Shown: positions 18,972 through 28,526, numbered from the stretch's first letter. The stretch is DNA of 64,000 nucleotides from Sporosarcina ureae DSM 2281 (GCF_000425545.1 NZ_AUDQ01000004.1:145854-209853), one strand, 5' to 3'. The notes: generated by a model from the letters alone, not told the origin. Made by a program: numbers and translations.

Positions 18972-18994
18972 ACGAATAAAAAATCATGTAAATT
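18966..18994 (+). promoter_or_regulatory. Sigma-A promoter of guaC
   Basis: TTGACA (18966-18971), 17-base spacer, TAAATT (18989-18994); about 60 bases before the guaC ATG. Confidence 0.65.
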
Positions 18995-18999
18995 ACAAA

Positions 19000-19041
19000 A
19001 GGACGAACAATCCAGTTGTTTTATATGAAAACATTCGTTTA
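19000..19041 (+). promoter_or_regulatory. Pair of PurR-box-like elements upstream of guaC
   Basis: GGACGAACAAT (around 19001) and ATTCGTTTAT (around 19033) form two divergent CGAA-containing half-boxes with the spacing seen for Gram-positive PurR sites. guaC belongs to the PurR regulon in Bacillus subtilis, so the match makes sense. Inferred. Confidence 0.4.
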
Positions 19042-19055
19042 TAGAGGTGATTGTA

Positions 19056-20039
19056 ATGGAAACCGTATTTGACTATGAAGATATTCAGCTAGTTCCAGCA
19101 AAATGTGTGGTAGAGAGCCGCTCTGAATGTGATACATCCGTTATGTTAGGTGGTCATACGTTCCGTTTACCAGTCGTTCCTGCCAATATGCAGACGATTA
19201 TCGATGAAAAGATTGCGATTCAATTAGCAGAAGATGGCTATTTCTATATTATGCACCGTTTCAAACCTGAAACGCGTGTAGATTTTATTAAAGATATGCA
19301 CGCCCGCGGTTTAATTGCTTCAATAAGTGTTGGCGTGAAAGAAGAGGAGTATGGATTCGTTGAGCAACTTGCGATTAACGCACATGTTCCTGAATTCATC
19401 ACGATCGATATTGCGCACGGTCATTCGAATCAAGTCATTCGCATGATCCAGCACATCAAAAAGCATTTGCCAATGAGCTTTGTCATTGCAGGCAATGTAG
19501 GTACACCTGAAGCTGTCCGTGAGCTCGAAAACGCCGGTGCTGACGCGACAAAAGTAGGTATCGGGCCAGGTAAAGTTTGTATCACGAAGATCAAAACAGG
19601 ATTCGGAACAGGTGGCTGGCAACTTGCGGCTGTTCGCTTATGTGCGAAAGCTGCTTCCAAACCAATCATTGCAGACGGCGGAATCCGTACACATGGCGAC
19701 ATCGCAAAATCTGTACGTTTTGGTGCAAGTATGGTCATGGTCGGCTCATTATTCGCCGGTCACGAAGAATCTCCTGGACAGACTGTAGAACAAGATGGTC
19801 AATTGTATAAAGAATACTTCGGTTCAGCTTCTGAATTCCAAAAAGGTGAAAAGAAGAATGTAGAGGGCAAGAAAATGTTTGTGGAATATAAAGGTCCATT
19901 GAAAGATACGTTGATTGAAATGGAACAAGATCTTCAGTCTGCTATTTCTTATTCCGGCGGCAAGACACTGAGTTCCATACGCAATGTAGATTATGTTATT
20001 GTGAAGAACTCGATTTTTAATGGTGATAAAGTATTTTAA
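19056..20039 (+). CDS. guaC: GMP reductase
   Basis: 327 residues from the ATG at 19056 (AGAGGTG upstream; an in-frame TTG 9 bases earlier is less likely). NADPH-dependent reductive deamination of GMP to IMP in purine interconversion. The IMPDH/GMPR active-site loop [22 protein letters not shown] is present near residue 170, with the catalytic Cys in KVCIT, and [21 protein letters not shown] as the phosphate-binding block. No CBS domain, which separates it from IMP dehydrogenase. Single gene with promoter, regulatory boxes and terminator visible. Confidence 0.95.
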   Translation: METVFDYEDIQLVPAKCVVESRSECDTSVMLGGHTFRLPVVPANMQTIIDEKIAIQLAEDGYFYIMHRFKPETRVDFIKDMHARGLIASISVGVKEEEYGFVEQLAINAHVPEFITIDIAHGHSNQVIRMIQHIKKHLPMSFVIAGNVGTPEAVRELENAGADATKVGIGPGKVCITKIKTGFGTGGWQLAAVRLCAKAASKPIIADGGIRTHGDIAKSVRFGASMVMVGSLFAGHEESPGQTVEQDGQLYKEYFGSASEFQKGEKKNVEGKKMFVEYKGPLKDTLIEMEQDLQSAISYSGGKTLSSIRNVDYVIVKNSIFNGDKVF

Positions 20040-20047
20040 TGAAGTAT

Positions 20048-20080
20048 AACCGGTTAGAGATTAGTCTCTAACCGTTTTTT
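20048..20080 (+). terminator. Intrinsic terminator after guaC
   Basis: CGGTTAGAGA / TCTCTAACCG stem followed by eight T. Confidence 0.9.
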
Positions 20081-20128
20081 TTACGTTGTAGTGTATTTAT
20101 ATTGAACATAGAGGTCATTGAGGTGTTT

Positions 20129-20344
20129 TTAAGAATTATATCCAAACGAAACTGCAAACACGAACGCAAATATGGATAAGACAATGATAATTGAACAGAT
20201 TATCGTTATGACCAAGGTTAAGCTTTTGGGCATATCAGAACGGTTTTTCCAAATAGCTATAAGTAAAAACATGTTGACTAATAGAATGATTAAAAAAATA
20301 GAAAGAAGCATGTATCGCTCTTTAATCACAAACCATACATCCAT
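20129..20344 (-). CDS. Small membrane protein, 71 residues
   Basis: ATG at 20344 with AAGGAG nine bases upstream. Two hydrophobic helices (about residues 12-32 and 42-66) separated by a short basic loop (WKNRSDMPKS). Unrecognised family. The good ribosome site and clear two-helix pattern favour a real gene. It stands at the edge of a stretch of decayed sequence. Confidence 0.55.
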   Translation of the reverse strand: MDVWFVIKERYMLLSIFLIILLVNMFLLIAIWKNRSDMPKSLTLVITIICSIIIVLSIFAFVFAVSFGYNS

Positions 20345-20413
20345 TGCGTTTGCTCCTTTCTGATAACTTTTAACTTAACAGCCTGTTTCTCTGAATGCAT
20401 AGGCGAGGATCAT

Positions 20414-20578
20414 TTACACCAGATAGTATTTGTAACGGGATAGTGGTTGGAACCCTTTGGTCTGCGCTGCAACCGGAAGCACATGTGCCGCCGTAATCAT
20501 TAAATAGTTGCTCACTATGATCAAAATCATCGTTCCAGCCCATGTCCAAAAATCATAAGCGTGTGTTAATCCAATCAC
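20414..20578 (-). pseudogene. Remnant of a membrane-protein gene
   Basis: The minus strand encodes about 54 residues with a hydrophobic helix (TMILIIVSNYLMITAAHVLPV) and an ordinary-looking C-terminus. Upstream the coding signal continues only in another frame (GFIAAFLGDWINT), as expected after a frameshift. No good start site. Parent family not recognised. Could alternatively be a short expressed gene. Confidence 0.3.
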
Positions 20579-20800
20579 CTAAAAAAGCCGCTATAAAACC
20601 TTTAATTCAATTTCGATTCATGTAATGACCCTTCACAATCAGTTGTAAATTATAAAGCTTAGGAGAACACTGTTTAATAGTATATTCCAGGCTCTTATCC
20701 TTCCGTGACATAGAAAGATCTATGAGTTTTCTCTAGGACCAGTCCAACAATTTGCTGCGGAACCCTAGATAGCATTTAGTCATTCAATTTAATCACTACG

Positions 20801-21040
20801 TTACAGTAAAATGTAACATATTTCCACAATGATCTGGTCTGGATCCCGCACAAAGTCTCTTACATTAACACGCCCCGCAGTTGTACAGATTAGTTCTTCA
20901 CCCTCAATTTGACTTTTCCAATTTGGTTTATCCATCAATTGCTTAGTTTAATCCCTTCCACTGCTTTCGAGCCAACTGGTAATCATTCAATTTAATTGAG
21001 AATAAAGGAGAATGCGGGTCGTATACTATCATCTCCCCGG
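20801..21040 (-). pseudogene. Degenerate VOC/glyoxalase-like gene fragment
   Basis: Two minus-strand pieces in different frames, about 30 residues (VYDPHSPLFSIKL...) then 44 residues from 20935, look like one protein broken by a frameshift and stop. The second piece has LICTTAGRVNVRDFVRDPDQIIVEIC, close to the C-terminal RDPDGN-(I/V)IE pattern of glyoxalase/bleomycin-resistance proteins, with Gly replaced. Nothing else coding was seen between 20345 and 21190. Confidence 0.35.
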
Positions 21041-21080
21041 ATAATATATAATGACATTTTACTAGACGAAATCAATATGG

Positions 21081-21108
21081 TTGACAACTCTTCAGGTTTA
21101 TATAATAA
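21081..21108 (+). promoter_or_regulatory. Promoter of ahpCF
   Basis: TTGACA (21081-21086), 16-base spacer, TAATAA (21103-21108). Confidence 0.6.
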
Positions 21109-21119
21109 TGATTACGTAA

Positions 21120-21134
21120 TTAGAATTATTATAT
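21120..21134 (+). promoter_or_regulatory. PerR box of ahpCF
   Basis: TTAGAATTATTATAT matches the PerR consensus TTATAATNATTATAA at 12 of 14 defined positions and lies just downstream of the -10 box, where the repressor would block transcription until peroxide is present. In Bacillus, ahpCF is a PerR target. Confidence 0.6.
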
Positions 21135-21193
21135 TCTATAACTTAAACAGATGACTGCATTAGTCATCAAAAACACTTTAGGAGGAATCATTC

Positions 21194-21763
21194 ATGTCAA
21201 TGATCGGAAAACAAATCGAAGAGTTTACAGCAAATGCGTACAACAGTGGTAACGGGGAATTCATCGAAATAACCCAAGAAAACTTTAAGGGAAAATGGAG
21301 CGTAGTTTGCTTCTACCCAGCTGACTTCACATTTGTCTGCCCTACTGAACTCGAAGACCTTCAGAACCAATACGAAACATTGAAAGGCCTCGATACAGAA
21401 GTATACTCCGTTTCAACGGACACACACTTCACACACAAAGCATGGCACGACCACTCAGATGCCATTAGCAGCTTACGCTACATCATGGTCGGTGACCCTT
21501 CACAGAAAATCTCTCGTATTTTCGACGTGCTAGACGAAGAAGCAGGTCTTGCACAGCGCGGTACATTTATCATCGATCCGGACGGCGTCGTGCAGGCAGC
21601 AGAAATCAACGCAGACGGAATCGGCCGTGACGCAAGCGTTTTAGTCAATAAAATCAAAGCAGCACAATATGTCCGCAACAATCCGGGCGAAGTATGTCCG
21701 GCTAAATGGCAGGAAGGCAGCGAAACACTGAAGCCAAGCCTGGATCTTGTAGGTAAAATTTAA
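21194..21763 (+). CDS. ahpC: Alkyl hydroperoxide reductase peroxiredoxin
   Basis: 189 residues, typical 2-Cys peroxiredoxin; TTAGGAGG stands ahead of the ATG. The peroxidatic Cys is in [14 protein letters not shown] near residue 49, and the resolving Cys in [10 protein letters not shown] near residue 168. It reduces H2O2 and organic peroxides in the cytoplasm and is itself reduced by AhpF, encoded 13 bases downstream. Near-identical pattern to Bacillus AhpC. Confidence 0.97.
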   Translation: MSMIGKQIEEFTANAYNSGNGEFIEITQENFKGKWSVVCFYPADFTFVCPTELEDLQNQYETLKGLDTEVYSVSTDTHFTHKAWHDHSDAISSLRYIMVGDPSQKISRIFDVLDEEAGLAQRGTFIIDPDGVVQAAEINADGIGRDASVLVNKIKAAQYVRNNPGEVCPAKWQEGSETLKPSLDLVGKI

Positions 21764-21776
21764 GGAGACGGTTTAT

Positions 21777-23315
21777 ATGTTAGATGCGAATATTAAAGCG
21801 CAGTTAGCCCAATATCTCGAGATGATGGAAAAGGAAGTCCAGCTAAAGATCAGCGTGGGCTCCGACAAAGTAGCACAGGACATGCAAGAGCTAGTGGATG
21901 AACTGGCTTCCATGTCTTCTCTCATCAAAGTAGAAAAAGCAGAATTGGAAAGAACTCCAAGTTTCAGCATCAACCGCCCTGGCGAAGATACCGGCATTGT
22001 ATTTGCCGGTATTCCGCTTGGTCACGAATTCACCTCTCTCGTCCTAGCTTTGCTCCATGTGAGCGGCAGAGCGCCTAAAGTCAATGATCAGGTGATCGAG
22101 CAAGTGAAGAACATTGAAGGTGTGCATCATTTCGAATCCTATATCAGCTTGAGCTGTCAGAACTGTCCGGAAGTCGTACAGGCGCTAAACATCATGAGCG
22201 TACTGAATCCGAATATCACGCATACGATGATCGACGGAGCAGCCTTTAAGGATGAAGTGGAAAGCAAAAACATCATGGCGGTTCCGACCGTGTACTTAAA
22301 CGGCGAACCATTCACGAACGGCCGCAAAACAATCGAGGAGATCCTTGCGGAAATGGGAAGCGGCCTGGATGCATCCGACTTCGAAGACAAAGACCCATTT
22401 GACGTGCTCGTTGTCGGTGGAGGACCAGCCGGCGCAAGCGCAGCAATCTACGCTGCCCGCAAAGGGATTCGCACAGGCATCGTCGCTGATCGTTTCGGTG
22501 GTCAGATCTTGGATACCGCAGCAATTGAGAACTTCATCAGCGTCAATCGCACGGAAGGACCGAAGCTTGCGGCAAGCCTTGAAGAACACGTGAAGGAATA
22601 CGATATCGATATCATGAACCTGCAGACAGCGAAACGTCTAGAGAAAAAGGATCTCATTGAAATCGAACTAGAAAACGGCGCAGTTCTCAAGAGCAAGACT
22701 GTGATCTTGTCGACGGGTGCGCGCTGGCGCAACATCGGCGTGCCAGGCGAAGCCGAATTCCGCAACAAAGGCGTTGCCTACTGTCCGCACTGCGACGGCC
22801 CTTTGTTTGAAGGCAAGGACGTGGCAGTAGTTGGCGGTGGAAACTCCGGTATCGAAGCAGCGATTGACCTGGCAGGTATCGCAAGTCATGTCACAGTGCT
22901 CGAGTTTGCATCAGAACTCAAAGCGGACGCGGTCTTGCAGGAACGCTTGAACAGCCTGCCGAACGCTAAGGTGTTGACGAACGTCCAAACGAAGGAAATC
23001 ACCGGCACTGATAAAGTAAACGGCGTCACGTATACAGACCGTGATTCCGGTGAGGAACATCATATCGAACTGGACGGCATATTCATCCAGATCGGGCTCG
23101 TGCCGAACACGGACTGGCTCGGCGATTCAATTGAACGCAACCGCTTCGGCGAGATTGTGGTCGATAAAAAAGGTACGACGAACGTACCCGGCGTATTTGC
23201 GGCGGGCGACTGCTCGGACAGCCCTTACAAGCAGATCATCATCTCTATGGGCTCCGGCGCAACCGCTTCCCTCAGCGCGTTCGATTATCTCGTACGCAGT
23301 AAAGTGGAAGTCTAA
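21777..23315 (+). CDS. ahpF: Alkyl hydroperoxide reductase flavoprotein subunit
   Basis: 512 residues, full-length AhpF. The N-terminal double thioredoxin-fold domain has the redox pair CQNC near residue 129. FAD site [17 protein letters not shown] near residue 213, thioredoxin-reductase-like active Cys pair CPHCDGP near residue 338, NAD(P)H site [15 protein letters not shown], and C-terminal [10 protein letters not shown]. Electrons pass from NADH via FAD and the cysteine pairs to AhpC. ahpCF looks richer in G and C than its surroundings by eye. Ends at a strong terminator. Confidence 0.97.
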   Translation: MLDANIKAQLAQYLEMMEKEVQLKISVGSDKVAQDMQELVDELASMSSLIKVEKAELERTPSFSINRPGEDTGIVFAGIPLGHEFTSLVLALLHVSGRAPKVNDQVIEQVKNIEGVHHFESYISLSCQNCPEVVQALNIMSVLNPNITHTMIDGAAFKDEVESKNIMAVPTVYLNGEPFTNGRKTIEEILAEMGSGLDASDFEDKDPFDVLVVGGGPAGASAAIYAARKGIRTGIVADRFGGQILDTAAIENFISVNRTEGPKLAASLEEHVKEYDIDIMNLQTAKRLEKKDLIEIELENGAVLKSKTVILSTGARWRNIGVPGEAEFRNKGVAYCPHCDGPLFEGKDVAVVGGGNSGIEAAIDLAGIASHVTVLEFASELKADAVLQERLNSLPNAKVLTNVQTKEITGTDKVNGVTYTDRDSGEEHHIELDGIFIQIGLVPNTDWLGDSIERNRFGEIVVDKKGTTNVPGVFAAGDCSDSPYKQIIISMGSGATASLSAFDYLVRSKVEV

Positions 23316-23320
23316 TAACG

Positions 23321-23362
23321 AAAAGATGCAGGAAGGCTATACGCCCTTCTGCATCTTTTTTT
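23321..23362 (+). terminator. Intrinsic terminator after ahpF
   Basis: AAAGATGCAG-AAGG and CCTT-CTGCATCTTT arms followed by a T run. Confidence 0.9.
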
Positions 23363-23429
23363 GCATTTTGCTCTTACGAATTAGCAGAAACCTTGTGCAA
23401 CAATCGCCCCCGATTGTTTAAAGTTGAAT

Positions 23430-23915
23430 TTAATTAATAGATCCCTCGGGAGTTAAGTATTGTGTAGTCTTGGCAGCATACGCACCGTAAGCGTAAGCGG
23501 CAGATTCTTTTTCGTCATCCTCTAACATTGTCTTTTCAAATTCTTCACGGTTATTGAATCCATCAGCAACACCTTTATACTCCTCATATGTGATTTCGGT
23601 AGCAAAAACCTTTTCTTCTTGTACGGCTTCATAATGTTCTTCTGATAGATTTGCTCTTACCAGCAAATAAGCTTCGTAAGTAGCACCGTTAAGCATATCT
23701 ACATCTTCGTCATTATTTAATTCCGCAGTTGCTTTGTTAAAATCCTCAATTGCTTGATCAAACTCTGAGGCACTTAAATCTGTTTTTGCAGCTTCAATGT
23801 TCTTTGTTTCACTGTCCGTATAATCACCTTCTGCAAGCCCTTCTTGATTTGTTGAATTACACGCCGTTAGAATTAATACTCCTACTAGTGATAGCATGAA
23901 AATAAATTTTTTCAT
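23430..23915 (-). CDS. Small lipoprotein of unknown function
   Basis: 161 residues; signal peptide with lipobox LTAC at residues 16-19, so membrane-anchored on the outside. The mature part is very acidic (many Asp/Glu) and predicted helical, without recognisable domain. Ribosome site AGGAGGG before the ATG. No operon partners. Confidence 0.75.
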   Translation of the reverse strand: MKKFIFMLSLVGVLILTACNSTNQEGLAEGDYTDSETKNIEAAKTDLSASEFDQAIEDFNKATAELNNDEDVDMLNGATYEAYLLVRANLSEEHYEAVQEEKVFATEITYEEYKGVADGFNNREEFEKTMLEDDEKESAAYAYGAYAAKTTQYLTPEGSIN

Positions 23916-23942
23916 ACGTATTCCCTCCTAAAATTACTTACG

Positions 23943-23990
23943 TGGCAAAATGGCCCTTTAACGGCATAATCCTTATTCAAGAATTGCACC
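23943..23990 (-). repeat. Copy of a dispersed intergenic repeat (GGGCCATTTTG type)
   Basis: Minus strand GCAATTCTTGAA, a short spacer, then TTAAAGGGCCATTTTG. Related, partly decayed copies lie at 31991-32042 (with CAATTCTTGAAG and TATAGGGCCAGATTG), near 32305-32320 and near 32472-32485. They sit only between the small hypothetical genes of this window. Nature unknown. Confidence 0.45.
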
Positions 23991-24017
23991 CATTAGTGAA
24001 ATAAGCAAATTGCTTAC

Positions 24018-24422
24018 TTAGTCTGAATAAGAACCTCCTGGTAATGTAAATAAATAGAATCCATTATCTCCTCTTAACTGCCACCCTTCAAAAAAACTAC
24101 TATCGTGAAACAGTTCAAGAAAAGTATTATCTTCAAATTCCAAAACTAAGTCAGATATTTCTTCAAAATGATAGACATTCATAACCTTTTTACCCATAAG
24201 AATACTTTCAACATTCTTATAGGTGAATTTATCAGAGGCTTGGGTACAATCTGAAAACCCAATTAAGACTTGATTAGCAACTAGTAATCTCCAAGGACAT
24301 TCAATTATTAACCCACCACTACTAAACCCCAATCCCAATGGTAAGTTTTTTTCTGTATTCACCTCAATAACACTTTGTCCAAAAAAATAATTAAAATCAA
24401 TACTACTTTGTTTTCTAAACAT
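24018..24422 (-). CDS. Hypothetical protein, about 134 residues
   Basis: Soluble protein with no signal peptide. Start uncertain: ATG at 24422 is the first conventional start, and a TTG at 24470 would add 16 residues without a better ribosome site. The sequence has short beta-rich blocks (LPLGLGFSSGGLIIECPWRLL, then LELFHDSSFFEGWQLRG near the end), a composition seen in small immunity-type or DUF6188-like proteins; that resemblance is only an impression. No toxin gene is adjacent. Confidence 0.55.
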   Translation of the reverse strand: MFRKQSSIDFNYFFGQSVIEVNTEKNLPLGLGFSSGGLIIECPWRLLVANQVLIGFSDCTQASDKFTYKNVESILMGKKVMNVYHFEEISDLVLEFEDNTFLELFHDSSFFEGWQLRGDNGFYLFTLPGGSYSD

Positions 24423-24597
24423 TTTGAGCACCACATTTCCATCCTTATTTCTACTGATAGGTTTATTCAAGTAAATGGTTCTAATATGTAATAAGGGCGT
24501 AGGTTCTTGTTCCGTTAATGCACCCGCAGTACAGTTTACTCTCCTAAATTAGATAACCAGTTACGCAATTTTGCCTTGGGGTAATATATTTTATTAT

Positions 24598-24834
24598 TTA
24601 TATGGACGTGCGGTATGCTGGATATTCTTGAATTAAGCTTTTCGCGTCTTCTTTAGAAATCCCCATCAAATAATGGACATTATTTTCTTTGATCAATTCG
24701 TGTTCATCATCATTGCTAAAGATTTCACTAAGACTATCTTTTGCATCCGGGTTTTTAAAGTTTTTAAGACCATTGCCTATAAAATACCCTGCAGCTGCAA
24801 TTCCTAAAGCAACCAAAATTAAATCAAATCCCAT
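24598..24834 (-). CDS. Hypothetical membrane-anchored protein, 78 residues
   Basis: From the ATG at 24834 (GAGG 11 bases upstream; an earlier ATG at 24867 has no ribosome site). One N-terminal transmembrane helix (residues 3-22), then a soluble tail with the pattern HELIKENNVHYLMGISKEDAKSLIQEYP. Unrecognised; single gene in a region of small hypotheticals. Confidence 0.5.
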   Translation of the reverse strand: MGFDLILVALGIAAAGYFIGNGLKNFKNPDAKDSLSEIFSNDDEHELIKENNVHYLMGISKEDAKSLIQEYPAYRTSI

Positions 24835-24943
24835 ATTGATACCATCCTCATTGTTTTTTAAAATCAATTAAAGCGTTCAATAGTAACAGAACACCTATGT
24901 AAATATGAAAAATCTGCATTCAGTTTGTTAATATAAAATTAAT

Positions 24944-25127
24944 GAATACTGGAATCGATTAGAACATCCGAGACTTGGTGAGACACCCGTCCTGCCCAAA
25001 GTTTTTTGTTTTGATAACCGCCCATGCCATTGGGTATGAAATCAGCCGGGAGGAATTCATCCATAATCCAAATGAAATTAAAATTATAGTCGTTACAATG
25101 ACAAAATCTCTTGAAAAACTAACATAA
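24944..25127 (+). pseudogene. Fragment of a broken gene
   Basis: The plus strand has protein-like pieces in two frames: about 20 residues (EYWNRLEHPRLGETPVLPK) and then, after a shift at a run of six T near 25003, about 38 residues (ITAHAIGYEISREEFIHNP and on to a TAA at 25125). No start signal. Parent family unknown. Confidence 0.3.
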
Positions 25128-25157
25128 AAAGCACATCTTTCTTAAAATGTGCTTTTT
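25126..25157 (-). terminator. Terminator of the TPP-riboswitch operon
   Basis: AAAAAGCACAT / ATGTGCTTTTT stem, with A and T runs on either side, about 70 bases after the SDR stop codon. Confidence 0.75.
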
Positions 25158-25224
25158 GTTGTTCTTATTCTTTTACAAATTGACGCATATTTTTGTTTCA
25201 TTACATCTCAGTTAAGAAAACTTA

Positions 25225-25992
25225 TCAATTCATCACAAATCCACCATCCACATAGATTGTTTGTCCAGTGACGAATTCGGCCCATTCGGAAGCGAGAAAT
25301 AAGACGGGACCCACAATATCAGTCGGCATGGCGATTCGCCCCAAAGGTGTCTGCGAGATAATCATCTCTTTTACGTCTTCCTTCGTATTCTTACTTGCAT
25401 CTGTCGGGTATACCAGCCCAGGCGCAACACTATTCACGCGAATGCCGAAAGATCCGAGTTCAGTGGCAAGATTTCTACTAAAACTCTGTAATGCACCTTT
25501 TGCAGTTGTATAGTCAAGATAAGGAACGACTGGACGTGCAATCAGATTGGATACCATGTTGACAATACTGCCGCCCCCCTGCTTTTTCATGCCAGGAATG
25601 ACTGCCTGTGTCATATTGTAGACAGCACGGAGCGAACCATCCAACTGCTCCTGATAGTCTTCCCATTTTAAATCCCAGGCAAGTTTCCGGTTTTCCGGAT
25701 CAAATTGAAAGGATTTGAAAGCATTGTTGACAACAACGTCAATTTTTCCAACTTCAAGAAGGATGTCTCCCACCAACCGATTCACATCTTCCTCCACTGT
25801 CACGTCTGCCTGGATCGCCCAAGCATCTCCCCCAAGTGCTTGACAGGCCCCAACAACTTCTGCTGCCGCCTTTTCGTTCTGCAAATAGTTCACAATGACG
25901 AAAGCACCTTCCCCCGCAAAAGACTTTGCGATGGCAGCGCCGATTCCACGGCTTGCACCTGTGACAAGGATGACCCTATCTTTAAATTTCAT
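25225..25992 (-). CDS. Short-chain dehydrogenase/reductase, last gene of the TPP-controlled operon
   Basis: 255 residues, classical SDR (FabG-like). Cofactor motif TGASRGIGAAIA near residue 11, NNA motif near residue 88, catalytic Ser in NMVSNLIARP (about 146), and YTTAKGAL (Tyr about 162, Lys about 166). PG and GQTIYVDGG near the end. Reduces a carbonyl or oxidises an alcohol with NAD(P)H; family membership does not fix the substrate. It follows a binding-protein gene by 12 bases and shares the riboswitch-led transcript with LuxE- and LuxC-like reductase genes. This makes aldehyde-to-alcohol reduction a plausible role. Confidence 0.82.
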   Translation of the reverse strand: MKFKDRVILVTGASRGIGAAIAKSFAGEGAFVIVNYLQNEKAAAEVVGACQALGGDAWAIQADVTVEEDVNRLVGDILLEVGKIDVVVNNAFKSFQFDPENRKLAWDLKWEDYQEQLDGSLRAVYNMTQAVIPGMKKQGGGSIVNMVSNLIARPVVPYLDYTTAKGALQSFSRNLATELGSFGIRVNSVAPGLVYPTDASKNTKEDVKEMIISQTPLGRIAMPTDIVGPVLFLASEWAEFVTGQTIYVDGGFVMN

Positions 25993-26004
25993 GATTTCTC
26001 TCCC

Positions 26005-27012
26005 TCACTTCTTAGCTATGAATTCACTTGGTACAATTGTTGTTAAATCTAGTTTATGTTCGATAAGCCCCAGTTCAAAATACAGATCCGCTGCTTCTTG
26101 CAAATTCGGAAGGTCAATTACACCGAGTTGTTTATCGTCTCCTGTAGATGGTAATGCGGATGCATTTCGCAATTCAATAATAGCTAAATTATGCGCCTCG
26201 TCCTTGCCATCGATCGCGTACTTCACAGCTAAAGCGGCCGCTTCTTCAGGCTGATCCATCATCCACTTGACGCTTTTCCGATATCCTTCTAAAAAGGCCA
26301 GAATCTCCTCTTTTTTCTGTTCATAAGTATCTTCTGTAACAACGAACAAGTCACTGGAATAGTTAAAGTGATCTTTAACTTCCATCACATTGACATCTTC
26401 AAGTCCTTTGGCGATCCCAGTTGCAAGACCTGTATCTGTCGCAGCCGTCGCATCGACCCGCCCCTGCATAAGTGGGGCAAAATTCAACACACCTGTTTCT
26501 ACGATTGTTACATCTTCTTCCGAAAGTCCCGCATGATGTAACATAACAAGGAGATTCTGTCTTGTCCCGCTGGATAAGCTGTAGACGCCAATCGTCTTCC
26601 CTTTTAAATCTTGCGGTTTTGTGAGTTGATTCGCCTGCAACGAAACAATATTAAACACATTTTGCGGATAAATATCATAAAGAACGACCAGCTTCTCTCC
26701 TTTGTCCAGTGCGGCGAATAGGGAGCCTGGGTCAGTAAATGCAATATCTGCTTTACCAGATGCAATATTTTTAATCGCATCCCCGCCTCCAGCGCCCGGG
26801 ATAAATTCAAGTTCAATTTGTTGATCCTTGAAATAACTTTTTTCTTCAGCCAATAGGTTGATTTGCTCTGTAATCGGCTGACTCCAGCTTGCCATTCGTA
26901 ATTTACGTGCTTTTTCATCCTCAGATCCTTCTTCACTATGATTTCCTTGATTACATGCAACAAGCACAAAACTGCATGCAATCAGAAATACAAATAGGCC
27001 TATTTTTCTCAT
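26005..27012 (-). CDS. NMT1/THI5-type ABC transporter binding lipoprotein
   Basis: 335 residues with a lipoprotein signal (lipobox LVAC at residues 17-20). SsuA/ThiY/NMT1-like fold: GAGGGDAIKNIASGKADIAFTDPGSLFAAL near residue 78 and KTIGVYSLSSGTRQNLL near residue 140 are the typical pyrimidine- or taurine-type binding-protein blocks. Extracellular capture of a small organic molecule. Under a TPP riboswitch, a thiamin precursor such as a hydroxymethylpyrimidine derivative is the natural guess. Overlaps the permease gene by one base. Confidence 0.82.
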   Translation of the reverse strand: MRKIGLFVFLIACSFVLVACNQGNHSEEGSEDEKARKLRMASWSQPITEQINLLAEEKSYFKDQQIELEFIPGAGGGDAIKNIASGKADIAFTDPGSLFAALDKGEKLVVLYDIYPQNVFNIVSLQANQLTKPQDLKGKTIGVYSLSSGTRQNLLVMLHHAGLSEEDVTIVETGVLNFAPLMQGRVDATAATDTGLATGIAKGLEDVNVMEVKDHFNYSSDLFVVTEDTYEQKKEEILAFLEGYRKSVKWMMDQPEEAAALAVKYAIDGKDEAHNLAIIELRNASALPSTGDDKQLGVIDLPNLQEAADLYFELGLIEHKLDLTTIVPSEFIAKK

Positions 27013-27770
27013 TATTTTCGTTCACCCCAATATAAATATTTTGCGAACACAATTTTTTCTATAAGTATTACAAGTCCATATAACAACATTCCATACACCG
27101 TTAATAAGATTAATACCGCGAACATTAACGGCGTATCCATCATGCCCTGCGATGCAATAATCATCGCACCAAGCCCCTTGTTGGCCCCTATGAATTCACC
27201 AACAACCGCCCCGACGAGTGCAAGTACAACCGCAACGCGAAGTCCGCTCATAATACTCGGAAGCCCTTCAGGTATTTTTAAATGAATAAATGTTTCCCAG
27301 CGTGTTGCATGCAATACACGAAAGAGATTTTCCTTATCTCGGTCAATACGCTGCATAGCAGTCATTGTATTTTCAAGCAGTGGGAAAAAACAGATCATGG
27401 CCGTAATCACAATTTTAGAGGTCATCCCAAAACCGAACCATAGGACAAACAGTGGTGCAAGTGCAAGTTTCGGTACGGCCTGACTCGCGATGACATACGG
27501 AGACAACAAACTACGAAGCCACGGAAACTCACCCATAAAAACACCTAATAGGAAACCTAAAAGCGAACCGATGAACAATCCCGCAATCACTTCTATACCT
27601 GTCTGAATGAGATGTGGCGTAAAATAACCTGTTTTCAATTCAGTCCATAAAAGCGGAAAGACGATGGATGGCGCAGGCAAAACAAGTTCCGACATCGAAC
27701 GAGCGGCAAGCTCCCATACAGTGACCAATCCGATGAAAACAAATGATGAAAAAACGGGCGCCCATTTCAT
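27012..27770 (-). CDS. ABC transporter permease (SsuC/ThiX-like)
   Basis: 252 residues with about six transmembrane helices. BPD_transp_1 family; the EAA motif region is THLKIPEGLPSIMSGLRVAVVLALVGAVVGEF near residues 157-190. Forms the channel for the NMT1-type binding protein. 4-base overlap with the ATPase gene upstream. Confidence 0.85.
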   Translation of the reverse strand: MKWAPVFSSFVFIGLVTVWELAARSMSELVLPAPSIVFPLLWTELKTGYFTPHLIQTGIEVIAGLFIGSLLGFLLGVFMGEFPWLRSLLSPYVIASQAVPKLALAPLFVLWFGFGMTSKIVITAMICFFPLLENTMTAMQRIDRDKENLFRVLHATRWETFIHLKIPEGLPSIMSGLRVAVVLALVGAVVGEFIGANKGLGAMIIASQGMMDTPLMFAVLILLTVYGMLLYGLVILIEKIVFAKYLYWGERK

Positions 27771-28516
27771 TTTACCGGCACTCCTTCCAGCGCCTGCCGG
27801 AGAACAAAGCCCAGTTCATTAAAACGACTGCTATAACGCGTATCCAACGTCCGCGGTTTTGGCAAATCAATGGTTTCTGTATGGACGATCTTCCCTTCTT
27901 CCATTACCAATACGTGATCTGCAACGTAGATCGCTTCCGCAATATCATGGGTGATGAATAACACTGTCATTTGATGATGCGCACACAACGCTAGTAAATC
28001 GTCTTGCAATTCTTCTCGCGTAATCGCATCCAACGCTGCAAAAGGTTCATCTAAAAACAAATACTGTGGATTTTTGATCAATGCACGTGCAATTGCCACA
28101 CGACTCTGCTGACCGCCTGAAAGTTGCAGCGGAAAGGAATAGGTATGTTGTTCTATTTTCATTAATTCCAACAAAGCCTTTGCTCTATCTTGTTCTTCTA
28201 ACGTACTTTTCCGTTTCAATTCAATCGGAAAAAGGACATTTTCAAGAACTGTTTTCCATTCTAATAATGTCGGGGACTGAAAGACAAATCCCGCATCGGC
28301 TATTGGCTTTAGAACCTGCTGCCCGTCCAATAAAATATGGCCAACTTCAGCTTTCATGAGACCGGATGCAATTTTTAAAAAAGACGTTTTTCCACAACCG
28401 CTGCGTCCGACTAAACAATGAAACTCTCCATCTCCTACATGGTAGTTTACCCCCTGTAAAACCGTTTTTCCCCCATCATAGCTATGGGAAATATGATCTA
28501 TCGTTAGTCCACTCAT
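27767..28516 (-). CDS. ABC transporter ATP-binding protein (SsuB/ThiZ-like)
   Basis: 249 residues from the ATG at 28516 (GAGGGG upstream). Walker A GRSGCGKTSFLK near residue 36, signature LSGGQQSR near residue 132, Walker B YLFLDEPFAALD and switch His in FITHDIAEA. Class of nitrate/taurine/thiamin-precursor importers. Begins ten bases after the LuxC-like gene; translation probably follows from that gene. Confidence 0.87.
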   Translation of the reverse strand: MSGLTIDHISHSYDGGKTVLQGVNYHVGDGEFHCLVGRSGCGKTSFLKIASGLMKAEVGHILLDGQQVLKPIADAGFVFQSPTLLEWKTVLENVLFPIELKRKSTLEEQDRAKALLELMKIEQHTYSFPLQLSGGQQSRVAIARALIKNPQYLFLDEPFAALDAITREELQDDLLALCAHHQMTVLFITHDIAEAIYVADHVLVMEEGKIVHTETIDLPKPRTLDTRYSSRFNELGFVLRQALEGVPVK

Positions 28517-28526
28517 ATGTAACCCC

